This document shows, piece by piece, positions 1 through 9,365 of a DNA stretch of 62,730 bases. The translations under genes and the position numbers were made by a program. This DNA is from Pseudomonadota bacterium. Lineage in GTDB: Bacteria; Desulfobacterota; Binatia; UBA9968. The notes under the pieces were generated by a model. It saw only the letters and a list, made by a program, of their open reading frames with translations, searched no databases and was not told the DNA's origin. How positions within the stretch are numbered: the first letter of the stretch is position 1; each line of letters opens with the position of its first letter. The stretch is from NCBI GenBank assembly GCA_021324155.1, contig JAJPJQ010000046.1, forward strand, positions 1 through 62,730. The letters run 5' to 3'.

Positions 1-1011
1 CCCGTCGACGGGAAGCGCTTCATGCTCGCGTTCCTCGCCGGCTTCGAGGTCGAATGCAAAATCTCCGAGTGGATGCTGCCGCAGCACTATCTGCGGGGCA
101 TGCATTCGAGCGCGACGGTCGGCACCTTCGGCGCATTTGCCGCGGCGGCGAAGCTCCTCGGCCTACAAGGGGAGCGGCTGCTCAACGGCTTCGGCATCGC
201 AGCGAGCTTCGCCGCCGGGATTCGGTGCAATTTCGGCACCATGACCAAGCCGCTGCACGTCGGCCGCGCGGCGGAAAACGGAGTGGTCGCGGCGCTGCTG
301 GCGGCGCGCGGCTTCGGCGCCGACCCGGCGGCGCTCGACGGCCCATGGGGCTTTTTCGCCGTTCACGGCGGCGGCGTCAGCAGCGATAAGATCGCGCAGG
401 GCTTCGGCAAGGTCTGGAGCATCGTCGAGCCCGGAGTCTCGATCAAGCCGTATCCGTGCGGCGTGCTGACGCACCCGACGATCGATCTCATGCTGAAGCT
501 TGTCACGGAGAATGACGTCGCTGCGCAGGACATCGAAACCGTCAAAGTGTACGCCGGCACGAATATTCTCAAGCCGATCCGTTACCCGGTGGCGGCGAAC
601 CATCTGCAGGCGAAATTTTCGCTGCCCGCGGCGCTCGCGATGATCGCGCTCGCGCGCAAGGCAGGTAAACGCGAGTTCTCCGACGCCTTCGTCGCGAGCG
701 CGCCGATGCAGGCGATGCAGCGACGCATCCAGACCGAGCTCGATCCGGAGATCGAAAAGCTGGGTTTCGACAAGATGCGCTCGCGCATCGCGATTCGGTT
801 GAAGAACGGGCGGACTGTCGAAGGACGGGCGGACGAGCGCTACCGTGGCGGGCCGGATCATCCGTTGACGGACGCCGAAGTCGAAGCCAAGGCGCGCTCC
901 TGCTGCGAAGGGGTTCTGAGCGAAAAAAAACAGGCGGCTCTCATCGAGGCCGCCTGGTCGGTTACCCGGCTAAACGAAGCCGGCGTGTTAATGGAAGCCG
1001 TTAATCCGTAA
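1..1011 (+). CDS. MmgE/PrpD family protein (5' end outside window)
   Basis: The frame is open from the first base, so the N-terminus lies upstream of the window. The visible part has the features of the MmgE/PrpD fold, the family of 2-methylcitrate dehydratase and cis-aconitate decarboxylase: a HSSATVGTFGA-like stretch, the GTMTKPLHVG motif and a PYPCG motif. The visible 336 residues are consistent with the C-terminal three quarters of a family member of roughly 450 residues. No prpB, prpC or other propionate gene is visible, so the substrate cannot be named. It converges on the DUF748 gene with only 6 bases between the stop codons. Confidence 0.85.
   Translation, partial: PVDGKRFMLAFLAGFEVECKISEWMLPQHYLRGMHSSATVGTFGAFAAAAKLLGLQGERLLNGFGIAASFAAGIRCNFGTMTKPLHVGRAAENGVVAALLAARGFGADPAALDGPWGFFAVHGGGVSSDKIAQGFGKVWSIVEPGVSIKPYPCGVLTHPTIDLMLKLVTENDVAAQDIETVKVYAGTNILKPIRYPVAANHLQAKFSLPAALAMIALARKAGKREFSDAFVASAPMQAMQRRIQTELDPEIEKLGFDKMRSRIAIRLKNGRTVEGRADERYRGGPDHPLTDAEVEAKARSCCEGVLSEKKQAALIEAAWSVTRLNEAGVLMEAVNP
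922..956 (-). terminator. Rho-independent terminator of the DUF748 gene, inside the PrpD-like coding sequence
   Basis: Read on the minus strand there is a perfect 8-bp stem (949-956 with 931-938), a 10-base loop and a run of eight T. It follows the stop of the minus-strand DUF748 gene by about 60 bases. The element lies within the last 90 bases of the convergent PrpD-like gene, so the same bases encode its C-terminal residues. Confidence 0.7.
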
Positions 1012-1017
1012 GCTCAC

Positions 1018-2757
1018 TCACCGTGTGACCGTTTCTGCTCCCTGAGTATTTCTCGCCGTGTTGGGCTGTTGCTGCGCCGCCGGCTTCTGCGCCGACGGCT
1101 TTTCACTCGCCGGCGCGGTGGTCGCGTTCTGGTTTCTACGCGCGACCTGGACGTTGCCCTCCTGAAGCTCGCGGTCGAAGCCGGGCAGGATCGCCTTGAA
1201 GAAAGCGTTTTGCACGAGGTTGACGACCATCTGCCAAGTGCTCGTCTGCGGCGACTCGACGTCGCCGCTGATCGGCACGACGGTCGCGACTTCCTTGCGC
1301 GGCCGGTTCTTCAATATATTTGACAGCCCCTGAATGACTTTCACATAAGTCTTATGCCAGAAGCTCTCTTCCTGACCCGGCCGCTGGTCGACGACTTGGA
1401 GGTTGCTGAAGAGCGGCTTGACGTAGCCGTCGATCTTTCCTTGGCGTATCTTGATTTCCGAGAACATCGAGAAATTTCCCGCCGCCACGTCGAAGTTGGC
1501 GTAGGACCGCATGAGGTCGCTCATTGTAGTCATGTCGGTGTTCTCGATCGCGAGATTTAGGTCCACGTTCGGCCCCTTGTCCTCGGGGCGGAAGGCGACA
1601 TCGATACGCGTCGGTCCGCTACCCTGGAACCGGCCCGTGATATGCGCCCGCGCCGGACCTTCTTTAAACTGGTTGCTCAAATTCTCGACGACGATCTTCG
1701 CATTATCCAAAAAGATGCGGTACGGCTTCGGCTGCGCGACCTGGTTGACATAGCCGATGCGGCCTTCGAGCTCGAGACGCTGGAGCTTAAACTCGAGGTC
1801 CGATTTGTTCGCCGTCTCGCGCGCGGTCTTGCCCGCCTCTTTAGTCGCCTTCTCCGTCGGCGCCGTACTCACGTCGCGGTGCAGATAGTCGGCGTCGAGG
1901 CCTTTGACAGACACCGTGCCGATCTGAAAATTGGCGATTTCGGCGTTGTATTCGAACGCCGCCTTCGCCGAGAGCACACCTTTGCGCACATCGAATTCAT
2001 ATCTTTGAGTGATCGGCTTGAAGTAGTCGAGCGTGATCTGCTCGAGGTCCAAATCGCCTTTTAGCCCGATATGAGGCTTGGCGAGAAAATCCGCATGGCC
2101 GTCGAAGGTCGCCTTACCGCTATCGAAGACGACGGCGTTGAAAGTCACGGGCGAAGGATACACTCCCTTCTCGGACTTTACATTGCGGATATTCTCCGCC
2201 TCGAAATTGAGTTTCGTGAGATGCAGCGGCTTGAACGGGCCGCGATCGGCGTAGGTGACATCCGCGTTGCTGATCGCGAAGCGGTTGATCAAAAGCGGGT
2301 ATGCCGCGTAGAGAGCGTCCTGCCACCCTTTGTCCTTGATCGACGTGTCACTCTTCGCCTCGGCCGTGAAATTCGCCAAGTTTAGATAGAGCTTTGGATT
2401 GTTGAACTGAAAGTCGCCGACCAGCCGGCCGTGCAGCAAGGCTCCCCAGTGCACACTCGCATGCATGTCGGGAATGTAGGCGATCGGCGGGTCCGGATGC
2501 GCCTGCTGGTACAAATACATCTGTTCGAGATCCAGCGACAGGCCGATCGGATGGAAGTCGAGCTTCCCGATTCGCACACTATAACCGGTCAAGCGCGCGT
2601 TCATGTCGCGCTCAACTTTACCCCGGAGCGGCTCGTCGATCATATACGCCAAGATGAATAAAAGCAGCAGCAGGAATGCGATGACGCCCGCAGTCCACAG
2701 AAACCAGCGCCGGTGCAGAGTTTCGCCCATCCAATCTGGCATCGGTACGGTTCTCAT
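1018..2757 (-). CDS. DUF748 (AsmA-like) membrane-anchored protein
   Basis: A 579-residue protein with one N-terminal membrane helix (about residues 18-38) and a long beta-rich periplasmic part. The run after the helix (RLTGYSVRIGKLDFHPIGLSL) and the later DLNLAIENTDMTTM segment fit the DUF748 family, which is related to AsmA/TamB-type proteins of the envelope. The last 40 residues are Ala/Gln/Pro-rich and probably disordered. AsmA-like proteins are linked to lipid transport or outer-membrane homeostasis, but no specific role is shown here. The start at 2757 has only a weak ribosome binding site; a start six codons later is possible. Confidence 0.8.
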   Translation of the reverse strand: MRTVPMPDWMGETLHRRWFLWTAGVIAFLLLLLFILAYMIDEPLRGKVERDMNARLTGYSVRIGKLDFHPIGLSLDLEQMYLYQQAHPDPPIAYIPDMHASVHWGALLHGRLVGDFQFNNPKLYLNLANFTAEAKSDTSIKDKGWQDALYAAYPLLINRFAISNADVTYADRGPFKPLHLTKLNFEAENIRNVKSEKGVYPSPVTFNAVVFDSGKATFDGHADFLAKPHIGLKGDLDLEQITLDYFKPITQRYEFDVRKGVLSAKAAFEYNAEIANFQIGTVSVKGLDADYLHRDVSTAPTEKATKEAGKTARETANKSDLEFKLQRLELEGRIGYVNQVAQPKPYRIFLDNAKIVVENLSNQFKEGPARAHITGRFQGSGPTRIDVAFRPEDKGPNVDLNLAIENTDMTTMSDLMRSYANFDVAAGNFSMFSEIKIRQGKIDGYVKPLFSNLQVVDQRPGQEESFWHKTYVKVIQGLSNILKNRPRKEVATVVPISGDVESPQTSTWQMVVNLVQNAFFKAILPGFDRELQEGNVQVARRNQNATTAPASEKPSAQKPAAQQQPNTARNTQGAETVTR

Positions 2758-2870
2758 AACTACAGTTTACCCCATGCCGAGCACGTGCAATCGAGGGTAG
2801 TTACCCGAGTCGTGTGCGGGGGTAATCACCCGAGGCGAGTTACCAAAAACTTACAGCGGGCGAAACGGCG

Positions 2871-4541
2871 TTACGCCTCGGAGCAGCTAACGAGCGGGGT
2901 GACGGAAGGCGGTAACAGTTCAACGCCTGAAGCGATTGCGATTCGTACACCGCGCTGCGTGGTAAGATATTTCATCTCGCGCAGAACGCGCATGAAGAGT
3001 TCCGGACGGAACTTATAATTCTCGACCCAGCCCATCTTAGTGAAGGACCATAAGCGGCTGGTGTCGGCCAGCCGCTTGAGCGATTCGAAGCCGATGCGTT
3101 TGCGCTCCTCCGGCCATTTGAGCTCGAATAAGTCCGGCAGCGCGGCGGGCGCGGAAAGCGGCAGCCCTTTTAGAAAATTGATGATGCGCGTCGCGACGAA
3201 GAGCGTGTAGATGTCTTCGCGCTCAAAGTCATTGCCGTTGAAAGCCATTGCGGTGAGACGCGATCGTATGTAATCGGCGTCGGTAAAGCTCTCGCGGCGG
3301 GCGATCGGGGCGTTGGGCGTGCGATAAAAGGGCGACGCGCCGAGCAGCACGGGCAGCCGCGCGTTGAACGCAAGCGTTTGGATCATGCTCGCGAGGCTTT
3401 CGTTCGGAAGCCCGAGAATTTGGTATGAGGTGATTTTCAAACCGAGCCGGTGCGCCTTATCGACAACCTTTAAATACGCTCCCAGCGTGTGCGGCCGCTT
3501 GGTCGTCTCGCGCACCGTCTTGTCCGAGCTCACCAGCGCGAGATTCAACCGCGAGAAACCGGCGGCCGCCATCAGCTCCAGCGCTTCGTCGTCGAGACTC
3601 AGGTAGCTGATGCCGTTCATCGCGACGAGCTCCAGCGCGCCGGCGGGATAGCGCGCGATGATGCGGCGGCAGAGCTCTTTGAAGGCGGCTTTATAATACG
3701 TCAGGTTGTCGTCCTCGAAATCGATGACGCGATAACCCTGCCGGTAGCGCGCGTCGATTTCGTCAAGGACGTTCTCCAGCGATCGGAGCCGGTACTTCGT
3801 GCCGAACGTCGTATGCACCGAACAGAACGAGCAGCGGTGCGGGCAGCTCCGCGAGGTGATCATGAAAGTCATCGGCTTCGCCCCGAGGCGATAACGCTCG
3901 GGCGCGAAGTCGCCGAGATCGGGAAAGGGCAAGTCGTCGATCGGGAAATTCTCCTCGATCGGATTAAAAACGATCTCGCCGTCCTTTTTGTACGCGAGAT
4001 TCGGCACCGCCTCGACAGGTCGGCGCCCGAGGAAGAATTGCAGAAATTCCACGAACGGCCGCTCGCCTTCGCCGCGAACGACATAATCGACGAACCGCGA
4101 CGCGAGCAGCGATTCGGGCGCCGCCGAGGCGTGCGAGCCGCCGAAGACGACCGCGGCGGCCGAGCGGCGCTTCACGCGGCGCGCGACCTCCAGCGCCTCG
4201 CGGTAATACGGCGTAAACAGCGACGAGACGCCGACGACGTCCGCGTTCAACGCGGCCAAATCCGCCTCGATGTCGTCAAAGGATGCGCCGAAGTGATAGT
4301 AGTGATGGAACGTGGAAAAAGGCGAGCGGTCGGCGACCGGATAGTATTCCCTCAAATCGGCGAGCGGCGGCGGAATCGCGGCGGTGCGCCGTCCGCCGCG
4401 GTGATAGTCGCGTACGATCACGTCGACGCCGGGCAGATGTTTCTCGACCGCCGCTTTGAGATAGCAGAGGCCGATCGGCTGCAGCCGCACGTCGGTGTCG
4501 TAGAAGTCCTCGACGGGCGGTTGCACCAGGACGACTTTCAT
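2871..4541 (-). CDS. B12-binding domain radical SAM protein
   Basis: A protein of 556 residues. Residues 1-170 look like a cobalamin-binding Rossmann domain (DVVGVSSLF and VVFGGSHAS segments). The radical SAM domain follows with the cluster motif CPHRCSFC (Cys233, Cys237, Cys240). The frame is open for 132 more codons upstream, but that extension is low-complexity, overlaps the divergent gene at 4578 and lacks family features, so I start at MKVVLVQPP. Such proteins catalyse methylation or rearrangement reactions in lipid, cofactor or natural-product synthesis. The substrate is unknown. It is divergent from the binding-protein gene at 4578, with 36 bases between the starts. Confidence 0.85.
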   Translation of the reverse strand: MKVVLVQPPVEDFYDTDVRLQPIGLCYLKAAVEKHLPGVDVIVRDYHRGGRRTAAIPPPLADLREYYPVADRSPFSTFHHYYHFGASFDDIEADLAALNADVVGVSSLFTPYYREALEVARRVKRRSAAAVVFGGSHASAAPESLLASRFVDYVVRGEGERPFVEFLQFFLGRRPVEAVPNLAYKKDGEIVFNPIEENFPIDDLPFPDLGDFAPERYRLGAKPMTFMITSRSCPHRCSFCSVHTTFGTKYRLRSLENVLDEIDARYRQGYRVIDFEDDNLTYYKAAFKELCRRIIARYPAGALELVAMNGISYLSLDDEALELMAAAGFSRLNLALVSSDKTVRETTKRPHTLGAYLKVVDKAHRLGLKITSYQILGLPNESLASMIQTLAFNARLPVLLGASPFYRTPNAPIARRESFTDADYIRSRLTAMAFNGNDFEREDIYTLFVATRIINFLKGLPLSAPAALPDLFELKWPEERKRIGFESLKRLADTSRLWSFTKMGWVENYKFRPELFMRVLREMKYLTTQRGVRIAIASGVELLPPSVTPLVSCSEA

Positions 4542-4577
4542 GGTCGTCTTATAAACGATCCCGCTCGGGGATGAAAC

Positions 4578-5564
4578 ATGCGCCGTCCAACATTTGCGTT
4601 TCTGCTGTCCGTCGGTTTTTTGATTTTCGCCGCCGGAGAGAAATCTTTTTCTGCGGAGAAAAGCGTTAAAGCTGTACCGGTGCGCATCGGCGTCGTTTCG
4701 CGCAGCACACTCGACATGCCCTATTACGTCGCGCGCGACCGGGGTTTTTTCCGTGAGGAAGGACTCGAGGTCGAGATCGTGCTGGTGCGCTCGAGCCTCT
4801 CCGTCCAGGCGCTCCTCAGCGGCAGCATCGCCTTCGCGACCGCGACCGGCACGGCGGTCAGCGCCGCGGTGAGCGGCGCCGACGTGCGGGTCATCTTCGC
4901 GATGACCGACCGCCCGTCGTTCGATCTCATCGCGCATCCGTCGATCGCCACGATCCAGCAGCTCCGCGGCCGCAAGATCGGCTACGGCGGCATCGGCGGC
5001 CTGTCGGAGACGATCGTGCGGCAGATTCTCACGTCCAATCGCGTGAGCCTCGATCAGGTCACCTTCCTCGCGCTCAACGCGAGCGATCTCACGTATCCGT
5101 CGCTCAAGGCCGGCGTCATCGACGCGGCGATGCTGCAGATTCCGCCGACTTTTCTCGCCCAGGACGAAGGCTATCGCAAGCTCGCCGCCGGCGCGGACTA
5201 TTACCGCGTCGTGCAGGGCGGGCTGACGACGACGCGGGCGGTGCTTTCGGAGCGTCCCGAGCTCGCCGTGCGAATGATTCGCGCCGCGCTGCGCGCGGTG
5301 CGGCTGATCAAGAGCGACCGCAAGTATGCGCTCGACTTCATGAAAGGCCCCTACCTGGAGCTCGGCAAAGAGCGGGATCGTTTCGTCGAGCGGATTTACG
5401 AAGCCGCGGCGCAGGGATATCTCGCGACTGGCGCGGTGGATGAAAGCTTGCAGCGCGAGATGATCGCGACCGCCGCGCGACGCTTGAAGCCGCCGCCCGC
5501 CGTGCCCGCAGAGCGCGTGTTCGATTTCACGCCGGCGCTGAAAGCGGCGGAAGCGGTTCGTTGA
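4578..5564 (+). CDS. NMT1/SsuA-type ABC transporter substrate-binding protein
   Basis: A 328-residue exported protein. The N-terminus has a basic start and a hydrophobic segment ending near residue 26, consistent with a signal peptide. The mature part (VRIGVVSRSTLDMPYYVARDRGFFREEGL) is typical of the NMT1/THI5-like family that feeds nitrate, sulfonate or pyrimidine-precursor ABC importers. No permease or ATPase lies beside it; the nearest SsuC-like permease is about 3 kb away on the other strand. Genomes of this kind often carry many such orphan binding proteins. The ligand cannot be read from sequence. A purine-rich GGGGATG segment 4-10 bases ahead supports the start. Confidence 0.8.
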   Translation: MRRPTFAFLLSVGFLIFAAGEKSFSAEKSVKAVPVRIGVVSRSTLDMPYYVARDRGFFREEGLEVEIVLVRSSLSVQALLSGSIAFATATGTAVSAAVSGADVRVIFAMTDRPSFDLIAHPSIATIQQLRGRKIGYGGIGGLSETIVRQILTSNRVSLDQVTFLALNASDLTYPSLKAGVIDAAMLQIPPTFLAQDEGYRKLAAGADYYRVVQGGLTTTRAVLSERPELAVRMIRAALRAVRLIKSDRKYALDFMKGPYLELGKERDRFVERIYEAAAQGYLATGAVDESLQREMIATAARRLKPPPAVPAERVFDFTPALKAAEAVR

Positions 5565-5607
5565 GGGTCCGATGGATCCGGGATGCCGCCGCGTTGCAGC
5601 AGCATAT

Positions 5608-6672
5608 CTACTTCAGCAGCGCAGTGTATTCTTTGACCGTCTTGTCGTAATCGCGGCCCGAGGCCTCCACGTCCACGACGTAGCTGCGCTTGCCCTGCAG
5701 CGCCGCGACTTCCTTGACGAGCGGGAGATTGTCGCGCGCCGGCGCCATCGCGTTCGCGCGCGTATACTGGCCGGTTGATTCGGACGTCAGGATAAAATCG
5801 TACAGCAAGATCGCCGCGTACGGATGCGGGGCGACTTTCGGCATCATGTTGATGACCGGAACGACGATCACCGGCTCCGGCACGGAGTAAACGACCGGCG
5901 CGTTCAGGTCCAGCAGGTCCTTGACGTTGTTGAGATAGACGCCGAGGCCGCACAGTTCCTCGCCGGCGGCGACGAGCTGCGCGCGCAGCGTGCTTCCACG
6001 CCGAAGGAACACACCGTTTTGCCTGAAGCCCGCGATCAGCCTTGCCGCTTCCTCCCGGCCGTAGTTCTGCTGCAGCGCATAAAACCATTCGTAGCGCGTG
6101 TCGTCGATGGAAAACTCGCGTTTCCATTTCGGGTCCAAAAAATCTTTCCAATCGCCGGGCGCCGCTTTCACCCGCGGTTTATTGCAGATGATCGCTTGCA
6201 CGTTGCCGAAGTATGCGACCCACCAGCCGGCGGCGTCTTTCATGTTCGTTCGCAGCTGGGCGGCTTCCGGCGACAGATACGGAATGATAACGCCGGCGTC
6301 TTTCATGCCCGCAAACGTCACGGCGCTCGTGCCGATGATATCGATATCGTCCTTGCCGGCGCGATGCTCGCGCAGAATTCTTTCCGCGAGCACTCTGCCG
6401 CTTTGGCGGACATATTCGACTTCGATTGTGGGATAGCGCTTGCGAAAAATCTGAAGCGACGGCTCGGACCAGGCTTGCGGAGTCGAGGAGGCCCAGCGCA
6501 CCCTGCCTTCCTTGCGCGCCTCGCCTTCGACGCGCGCCAGCCGCTCCGCGGGAGACAAGCCGCGCAACGTCTTTAGCGCGTCCTCGACGCTCGCGCCGCG
6601 CGCGCCATGAATAGGCACGAAAAGAACCTGGAACGAAGCGATGACCAAGAACGCGGCAATTCGAGTGATCAT
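5608..6672 (-). CDS. Extracellular solute-binding protein (iron/spermidine type, SBP_bac family)
   Basis: A 354-residue protein with an N-terminal signal peptide (cleavage likely near residue 27, after GARGA). The fold resembles periplasmic binding proteins of the Fe3+/putrescine cluster: EGKVRW-like start of domain I, FRKRYPTIEVEYV and a YEWFYALQQNYG segment. No permease or ATPase gene is next to it. It converges on the binding protein ending at 5564. Ligand unknown; ferric iron, thiamine or small organic anions are all seen in the family. Confidence 0.78.
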   Translation of the reverse strand: MITRIAAFLVIASFQVLFVPIHGARGASVEDALKTLRGLSPAERLARVEGEARKEGRVRWASSTPQAWSEPSLQIFRKRYPTIEVEYVRQSGRVLAERILREHRAGKDDIDIIGTSAVTFAGMKDAGVIIPYLSPEAAQLRTNMKDAAGWWVAYFGNVQAIICNKPRVKAAPGDWKDFLDPKWKREFSIDDTRYEWFYALQQNYGREEAARLIAGFRQNGVFLRRGSTLRAQLVAAGEELCGLGVYLNNVKDLLDLNAPVVYSVPEPVIVVPVINMMPKVAPHPYAAILLYDFILTSESTGQYTRANAMAPARDNLPLVKEVAALQGKRSYVVDVEASGRDYDKTVKEYTALLK

Positions 6673-6792
6673 CGAAGACCTCCGCCTGGATCGCGGAACT
6701 CCAGGTGTCCGGATACAAGCCGCCGTTACGCAAAAACTCCCTTCGCCGCCGGCATACGCCCAGGGAACGGGCTTCCAAATATAGCTAGGCTT

Positions 6793-7473
6793 TTAGGCGA
6801 TTTGGGCCAGGTAGGCGCCAAGCTTATTTTCTTTGATAACCAGAAAGTGCTCTTTGTTCGTCTCGATAAGCCCCAGGTTTTTGAATCGCTGCATAAACAT
6901 GCTGATTCGGGGCCGCGTAGTGCCGACCATCTCCGATAGCTCTTCGTGCGATATCTTGAGCTCGATGCGAATGCTGCGAGGGTCCTTCTTGCCCATGGTA
7001 CGGGCCAGCTGCAGCAGTGTCTGGCCGAGCCGCTGCTCGCTGTCGACCAGCACCAAGTTAGCGATCACCTGCTGCTGGTCGGCGACCCGCACCGCCAGAT
7101 AGCGGACGAATCCCTCAACCAGCGCATCGCGCTGCAGCCGCGCGAAAAACTGACTTGCGGGGATGCGTTTCACGATCGTGACTTTCATCGCGACCGCCGT
7201 TTCCACGCGCCCGCTCACACCGGACAAGCACAGTTCGCCGAAAATGTCGCCCGCGCTGTGGATGGCGAGAAGGCATTCCTTGCCCTCGGGCGAGTCCATG
7301 ACAAGCTTCACCTGCCCGCTCTCGATGTAATAGACCATCTCGTCCCGTTCGCCGACCGTGTAGACGTTCTCATGCCGGGCAAACTTCACGGCGCGGGAAT
7401 TCCGCGTCTCGCGCAGCAGCGATTCACCCAGTTGTTTTTTAAACAGGTCGGCTTGTGGAGTCTCTTGAATCAT
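6793..7473 (-). CDS. Crp/Fnr family transcriptional regulator, copy 1
   Basis: A 226-residue regulator with an N-terminal cyclic-nucleotide-binding-type beta roll (about 30-120), a dimerisation helix (130-150) and a C-terminal winged helix (about 165-220, recognition helix around TTRPRISMFMQRF). The phosphate-binding cassette keeps GEL, but the Arg-Ser pair of CRP reads Glu-Thr (VETAVAM), so classical cAMP binding is unlikely. Two cysteines (KECLL and GELCL) are shared with the paralogue at 22941, which has the same length with no gaps and looks about two-thirds identical. There are too few cysteines for an FNR cluster. It sits at the edge of the island of genes with the class II palindrome and is a prime candidate to bind it. 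I see no such palindrome in its own promoter. Confidence 0.9.
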   Translation of the reverse strand: MIQETPQADLFKKQLGESLLRETRNSRAVKFARHENVYTVGERDEMVYYIESGQVKLVMDSPEGKECLLAIHSAGDIFGELCLSGVSGRVETAVAMKVTIVKRIPASQFFARLQRDALVEGFVRYLAVRVADQQQVIANLVLVDSEQRLGQTLLQLARTMGKKDPRSIRIELKISHEELSEMVGTTRPRISMFMQRFKNLGLIETNKEHFLVIKENKLGAYLAQIA

Positions 7474-7566
7474 GATCGCGTTTCTTGTTGTCGAAACCGA
7501 CCTGAAGATACGTCGGCGTAGTTGTCTGGTCGGTCGTTCGCCCTCGGCTGCTCGGCCGATAGTATC

Positions 7567-7935
7567 TTACCCCCTTCCACGCTCCGAGTCCAAATTACCC
7601 CTGCTCAATATGCGAAGCTGCTTGCGTATGAAACCCGGCTCCAGTCCGAGCGCCGCGCAAATGGAGACGAAAGAGAAAATCGCCCGCCCATCGTCGCTAA
7701 AGAACCAAGTTTCGGCGGCCTGGGCCTCGCCAATATCGAACCGGTTCTGAAAACAAACAAAGGCGTTTTCCAGCACCGCGCAGAGCAACGCGGTCTCCGG
7801 ACACACCGCGGGATGGGCTTCAGCGCCAAAAAAAAGCTCCGGCCCTCCGTCCGACGGCCGTATTCGCAACAGCTCCGGGCGGCCGGAGCGAGCGGGCGAA
7901 GGCCGTGTCTGATTCGAGGGACTATGTGTGTGCAC
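7567..7935 (-). CDS. Conserved hypothetical protein
   Basis: A 122-residue soluble protein with no signal or membrane helix. The central CPETALLCAVLENAFVCF and AAETWFFSDD segments and the C-terminal FSFVSICAALGLEPGFIRKQL look like a small conserved family I recall from soil Deltaproteobacteria with no assigned function; this is memory, not a search. I use the GTG start at 7935 because an AAGGAAG sequence lies at good spacing. The first 30 residues are Pro/Arg/Ser-rich and may not be conserved. Confidence 0.55.
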   Translation of the reverse strand: MHTHSPSNQTRPSPARSGRPELLRIRPSDGGPELFFGAEAHPAVCPETALLCAVLENAFVCFQNRFDIGEAQAAETWFFSDDGRAIFSFVSICAALGLEPGFIRKQLRILSRGNLDSERGRG

Positions 7936-7958
7936 TGTACTCTTCCTTTAGAGCGGCG

Positions 7959-8312
7959 CTAGATCGGATTGTGCCCGCTTTTGCCTTTGGAAAAACATCG
8001 GTCGAGGAAATCGCCCACCGGGCCTCGTCCGGCTCGTTTAACAATAAGCTCCAATTGCCCGTTATCGAGCCAAATCCCTTTGCATTGGCGGCAGCGATCC
8101 AGGACTAATTCCATGAAGTTGTAGCTTTCGAATTTCCCCGCGCACTTGGGGCAAATCCGTGCGCGCTCCTCGCGCACCGCCGATGCCGCGGTTTGCATGT
8201 CGGTCCTTGCCTTTCCGATCAACTCTCGGTCTTTCTCGGCGAAATAGAAGTCTTCGGCACCCCGCTCGGCGAACGCGTCTTTCTTGCCCGGACGATTCTT
8301 TTCGTTTTCCAT
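7959..8312 (-). CDS. Zf-TFIIB zinc-ribbon protein
   Basis: A 117-residue protein. The N-terminal half is charged. The C-terminal half carries a zinc ribbon with CPKC and CRQC knuckles followed by KGIWLDNGQLE, the signature of the zf-TFIIB family (PF13453). These proteins are common in bacteria, with unproven roles in nucleic-acid or protein binding. It is followed on the same strand by the hypothetical gene starting at 7935, 23 bases away, so the two may be co-transcribed. Confidence 0.75.
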   Translation of the reverse strand: MENEKNRPGKKDAFAERGAEDFYFAEKDRELIGKARTDMQTAASAVREERARICPKCAGKFESYNFMELVLDRCRQCKGIWLDNGQLELIVKRAGRGPVGDFLDRCFSKGKSGHNPI

Positions 8313-8419
8313 GCTTCGTCTCAGTCGTGAGTGCGCCCGGCAAACCGTTCAGTCGATAAAGACGTGCGGGCGACCCATGGAAGCTGATCGTATTCAACTC
8401 TAGAAGTCCAGTTAATGCA

Positions 8420-9289
8420 TCACGCAGATGCTCCTACTTTCGGCCGCCACCCATCGAAGCGGCGTTCGAGATTATTCAAGGCTTCGGTCAGGATCATGCC
8501 GGTAATGGCAAAGATCAGCACGCCGACGAAAACCTTGTCGGTCTGGAATGTGGCGCCGGCAACCGTGACCATGAAACCGATCCCCGCCGTCGCCGCGTAA
8601 AGCTCTCCGACCATAACGCCGACCAGGCCGCGCCCGACGCCGAGCCTCAGTCCCGTGAGGATAAAGGGCACGGTCGAAGGCAGCACCACAGTGGCGAAGA
8701 TTTTCCATTCCGAAGCGCCGAAACTCTTGGCGGCGTTCAGCAAACTCTTCGGCGTAGTCTTCACCCCATCGCGCGCGTTGATGAGGATCGGGAAAACTGC
8801 GCCGAGGAAAATGATGCCGACCTTGGATAAAATGCCGATGCCGAGCCAGATAATGACAAGCGGCAGCAAGGCGACGCGCGGTGTCGCGTTCATGGCGTTA
8901 ATAAAAGGATCGAAGATGTGGCTCATTTTTTTGTACCAGCCGACGGCGACCCCGAACGGAACGGCGACTACGACCGAAAGCAGATAGCCCCAGAAAAATT
9001 CCGTCCCACTGACGTAGAGATCGTGATAGATCTCCCCTTCGGCGAACATCCCGTACGCGGCCTTCGCGACCAGCGAAGGCGCGCTCATGAACATCGGGTT
9101 GACGCGTAGCATGGGAATTGGATTATAGACGCTCCATGCGCCGCCCATGAACTCCCACACTGCGAGAAAAACGCTGACCGAGAGCAGCCCGAGGATTTTC
9201 TTTTCCTGGTTGAGATAAAGTTTGTGGAGCCACGAAGCTTCGGCCAGCCGCACGTCTAATAAAGGTTCTTCAACGGTTACATCGGCCAT
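8420..9289 (-). CDS. ABC transporter permease (SsuC/TauC type)
   Basis: A 289-residue inner-membrane permease with about six helices and the ABC coupling loop EWKIFATVVLPSTVPFILTGLRLG (EAA motif). It resembles the permeases of nitrate, sulfonate and taurine importers. No ATPase or binding protein is adjacent; the NMT1-type protein at 4578 is the nearest possible partner. A TAGGAG sequence lies 7-8 bases before the ATG. The gene follows the one at 9366 by 76 bases on the same strand and could share its promoter. Confidence 0.85.
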   Translation of the reverse strand: MADVTVEEPLLDVRLAEASWLHKLYLNQEKKILGLLSVSVFLAVWEFMGGAWSVYNPIPMLRVNPMFMSAPSLVAKAAYGMFAEGEIYHDLYVSGTEFFWGYLLSVVVAVPFGVAVGWYKKMSHIFDPFINAMNATPRVALLPLVIIWLGIGILSKVGIIFLGAVFPILINARDGVKTTPKSLLNAAKSFGASEWKIFATVVLPSTVPFILTGLRLGVGRGLVGVMVGELYAATAGIGFMVTVAGATFQTDKVFVGVLIFAITGMILTEALNNLERRFDGWRPKVGASA

Positions 9290-9365
9290 AAATCAACTCC
9301 TACGCTCGTGCCGCTTACCGCGCCGTAAGTTTCTTGCACGCGACTCGCCTTTGCGGTGCGCGCAT

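Noticed and set aside
3489-4574. A 361-codon plus-strand frame antisense to the B12-radical SAM gene
   Set aside because: It is Arg/Glu/Val-rich with no domain, lies entirely antisense to a gene with clear motifs, and is typical of shadow frames in GC-rich DNA.
4542-4937. The 132-codon N-terminal extension of the radical SAM frame
   Set aside because: It overlaps the divergent binding-protein gene and is Arg/Asp/Glu-rich shadow sequence; the cobalamin domain starts at 4541.
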